Source of the DNA: Lentisphaeria bacterium
GTDB lineage: Bacteria; Verrucomicrobiota; Lentisphaeria; Victivallales; Victivallaceae
DNA length: 43,660 bases
Direction: 5' to 3'
Assembly (NCBI GenBank): GCA_017450705.1
Contig: JAFSTC010000088.1
Coordinates: 1-43,660 of the forward strand
In this document: piece after piece, positions 42,187 through 43,660 of the stretch
How positions within the stretch are numbered: position 1 is the first letter of the stretch
Layout of the letters: each line of letters begins with the position of its first letter
Notes under the pieces: model-generated
Databases searched by the model: none
The model's input: only the letters and a program-made list of their open reading frames with translations
Told to the model about the DNA's origin: nothing
Translations under genes and position numbers: made by a program

Positions 42187-43660
42187 AAGTTATTGTGGGA
42201 ATTTTGAAGAAACTCTCTGCCCTGCTTTTCGGCGGAGACGAAAAAAAGCAGACGGCCCCCCGGGCCGCCGGAAAAAAGAAGAGTCAGCCGAACAAAAAGA
42301 AAAACCGCCCGGCTCCTCCGCCCGCCGGGGAAAAATCCGGCAGAAAACCGGAGAAAAAAACCGAGAAAAAACCCGACAGAAAACCCAAGGCGAAAAAGCC
42401 CGAACGACCGGAGTCCGCCCCGGCCGCCGAAGAGCAGATCGTCATTCCCCATCCGGACGTGCTGGAGGAGGTCCCGCCCTGTGAAGGAAAAGTCCGCTTC
42501 GGCGACTTCGATCTCCATAAAGAGGTCCTCTTCGGCGTCCAGGCCGCAGGCTTCAAGTACTGCTCCCCCATCCAGGCCCTCGCCCTGCCAGAACTCCTCA
42601 AGGGCCGGGACCTCGCGGGGAAAGCCCAGACCGGCACCGGCAAAACCGCCGCATTCCTGCTGGCCGTCTTCGACAAGCTGCTGAAAAACCCCCTGCCCGA
42701 ACGGAAAAAGGGCGCGCCCCGGGTCCTCATCCTCGCCCCCACCCGGGAACTGGCCGTCCAGATCCACAAGGACGCCCTCCAGCTGGGCGTCTTCACCGGA
42801 CTGCGGAGCCTCGTCGTCTTCGGCGGCATGGACCACGCCAAACAGCAGAAATCCCTCGACTCGGTGTTCGACCTGCTCATCGGCACCCCCGGCCGCGTCA
42901 TCGACTACTCCAGAAGCCGCTTCCTCGACCTCTCCCGCGTCGAGATCCTCATCGTCGACGAGGCCGACCGCATGCTGGACATGGGCTTCATCCCCGACGT
43001 CAAACGCATCGTCTCCCAGCTCCCCAAACGCGGCGAACGCCAGACCATGCTCTTCAGCGCCACCCTGAGTCCGGATATCCTCCGCCTCTCCTCCGGCTGG
43101 CTCACCGATCCCTTCGTCGTCGAAAGTGAACCCGAACATCTGGTCAGCGACAACATCGAACAAACCTTCTACTCCGTCCTCCGCGAAGAGAAACTGGCCC
43201 TCCTGCTCTATATCTTCCGCACCGAGACCTTCGAACGCATGATCATCTTCGGCAACCGCAAGGACGTGAATCTGCGGCTCCAGCAGGACCTGGAGCGCTA
43301 CGGCTACCACATCCCCGTCCTCTCCGGCGACATCCCCCAGGAAAAACGCATGAAGATCCTCGAACGCTTCCGCACCGGCGAGGAAAAGATCGTCATCGCC
43401 ACCGACGTCGCCGCCCGCGGCATCCACGTCGAGGATATCTCCATCGTCGTCAACTACGACCTCCCCGAACGCGCCGAAGATTACATCCACCGCATCGGCC
43501 GCACCGGACGCGCCGGAAAAACCGGCAAGTCCATCAGCTTCCTCTGCGAATACGGCGCCTATTACCTCCCCGCCATCGAGGAACTCCTCGGCGTCACCTT
43601 CTCGAGCCAGCTCCCCACCGAGGAAATGCTCCGGCTCCCCCCCGAAGTCCCCGGCGCCAA
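42183..43660 (+). CDS. DEAD-box RNA helicase, RhlE/RhlB-like, cut by window end
   Basis: The frame runs off the window after about 492 codons with no stop. An N-terminal stretch of roughly 80 residues is rich in Lys, Pro and Arg (KKKSQPNKKKNRPAPPPAG). The helicase core follows: Q-motif-like FKYCSPIQALALP, Walker A AQTGTGKT, PTRELAVQI, TPGRVID, DEAD, SAT, and ATDVAARGIHVEDI with HRIGRTGRAG. It probably remodels RNA in ribosome assembly or decay. The start is unclear: TTG at 42183 overlaps galU by four bases, as elsewhere here, and GTG at 42195 is an alternative. Neither has a strong ribosome-binding site. Confidence 0.9.
   Translation, partial: MKVIVGILKKLSALLFGGDEKKQTAPRAAGKKKSQPNKKKNRPAPPPAGEKSGRKPEKKTEKKPDRKPKAKKPERPESAPAAEEQIVIPHPDVLEEVPPCEGKVRFGDFDLHKEVLFGVQAAGFKYCSPIQALALPELLKGRDLAGKAQTGTGKTAAFLLAVFDKLLKNPLPERKKGAPRVLILAPTRELAVQIHKDALQLGVFTGLRSLVVFGGMDHAKQQKSLDSVFDLLIGTPGRVIDYSRSRFLDLSRVEILIVDEADRMLDMGFIPDVKRIVSQLPKRGERQTMLFSATLSPDILRLSSGWLTDPFVVESEPEHLVSDNIEQTFYSVLREEKLALLLYIFRTETFERMIIFGNRKDVNLRLQQDLERYGYHIPVLSGDIPQEKRMKILERFRTGEEKIVIATDVAARGIHVEDISIVVNYDLPERAEDYIHRIGRTGRAGKTGKSISFLCEYGAYYLPAIEELLGVTFSSQLPTEEMLRLPPEVPGA

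Noticed and set aside
1-43660. CRISPR array, tRNA, rRNA or insertion sequence
   Set aside because: No evenly spaced direct repeats, tRNA-like folds with conserved arms, rRNA segments or transposase motifs were found by reading the window.

Overview
The window looks like chromosome of a GC-rich, Gram-negative bacterium of the PVC superphylum, most likely Lentisphaerota (Victivallis-like) or a close Verrucomicrobiota relative. This is inferred from a pseudopilin with an [17 protein letters not shown] leader and an H-X9-DG tail, a signal-peptide DUF4091/LamG-like protein beside GH29 fucosidase and sialidase genes, and lipid A genes (lpxC, fabZ-like) that imply an outer membrane. No taxonomic marker was searched. 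Genes are tightly packed, often with 4-base ATGA overlaps, and use ATG, GTG and TTG starts. The short AT-rich gaps hold a recurring sigma70-type promoter, TTGAAA-N16/17-TATATT.

Layout. 1-409: no convincing gene, but a 64-bp inverted repeat and terminator-like hairpins. 410-7228 (minus): lpxC, a tandem FabZ-like protein, then a YhiI-RbbA-YhhJ-type ABC exporter. 7342-11275: miaA (plus), metX-metW (minus; metX seems to lack a canonical start codon), an SDR and rpsO (minus). 11461-20516: a glycan-use locus with alpha-L-fucosidase and AraC regulator (minus) divergent from sialidase, large LamG/DUF4091 protein, pseudopilin and Gfo/Idh oxidoreductase (plus). 20545-21447: an EamA-type transporter (minus).

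21735-29233 (plus) is the most striking region: CDP-glucose pyrophosphorylase, CDP-glucose 4,6-dehydratase, an RfbH-type 3-dehydratase, an acetolactate-synthase-like TPP enzyme, a GtrB-like glycosyltransferase, an SDR and a GtrA-like flippase. This fits synthesis of a CDP-3,6-dideoxy sugar, probably carrying a two-carbon branch as in yersiniose, then loading on a polyprenyl carrier and flipping across the inner membrane. The RfbH partner reductase is not in the window.

29256-34136 (minus): an MFS transporter, a lipoprotein CE7-type esterase with an unusual Cys-Lys repeat region, a tartrate/D-malate dehydrogenase-like enzyme and a HAD phosphatase. 34350-36497 (plus): dnaN-recF without dnaA. 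36560-40098 (minus): a surface-polysaccharide operon (glycosyltransferase, methyltransferase, NodB-type deacetylase, GT4 glycosyltransferase). 40280-43660 (plus): a glucuronokinase-like GHMP kinase, GalU and a DEAD-box helicase cut by the window edge. Overall the window is dominated by envelope and glycan chemistry: lipid A, nucleotide sugars, glycosyl transfer and glycan breakdown.
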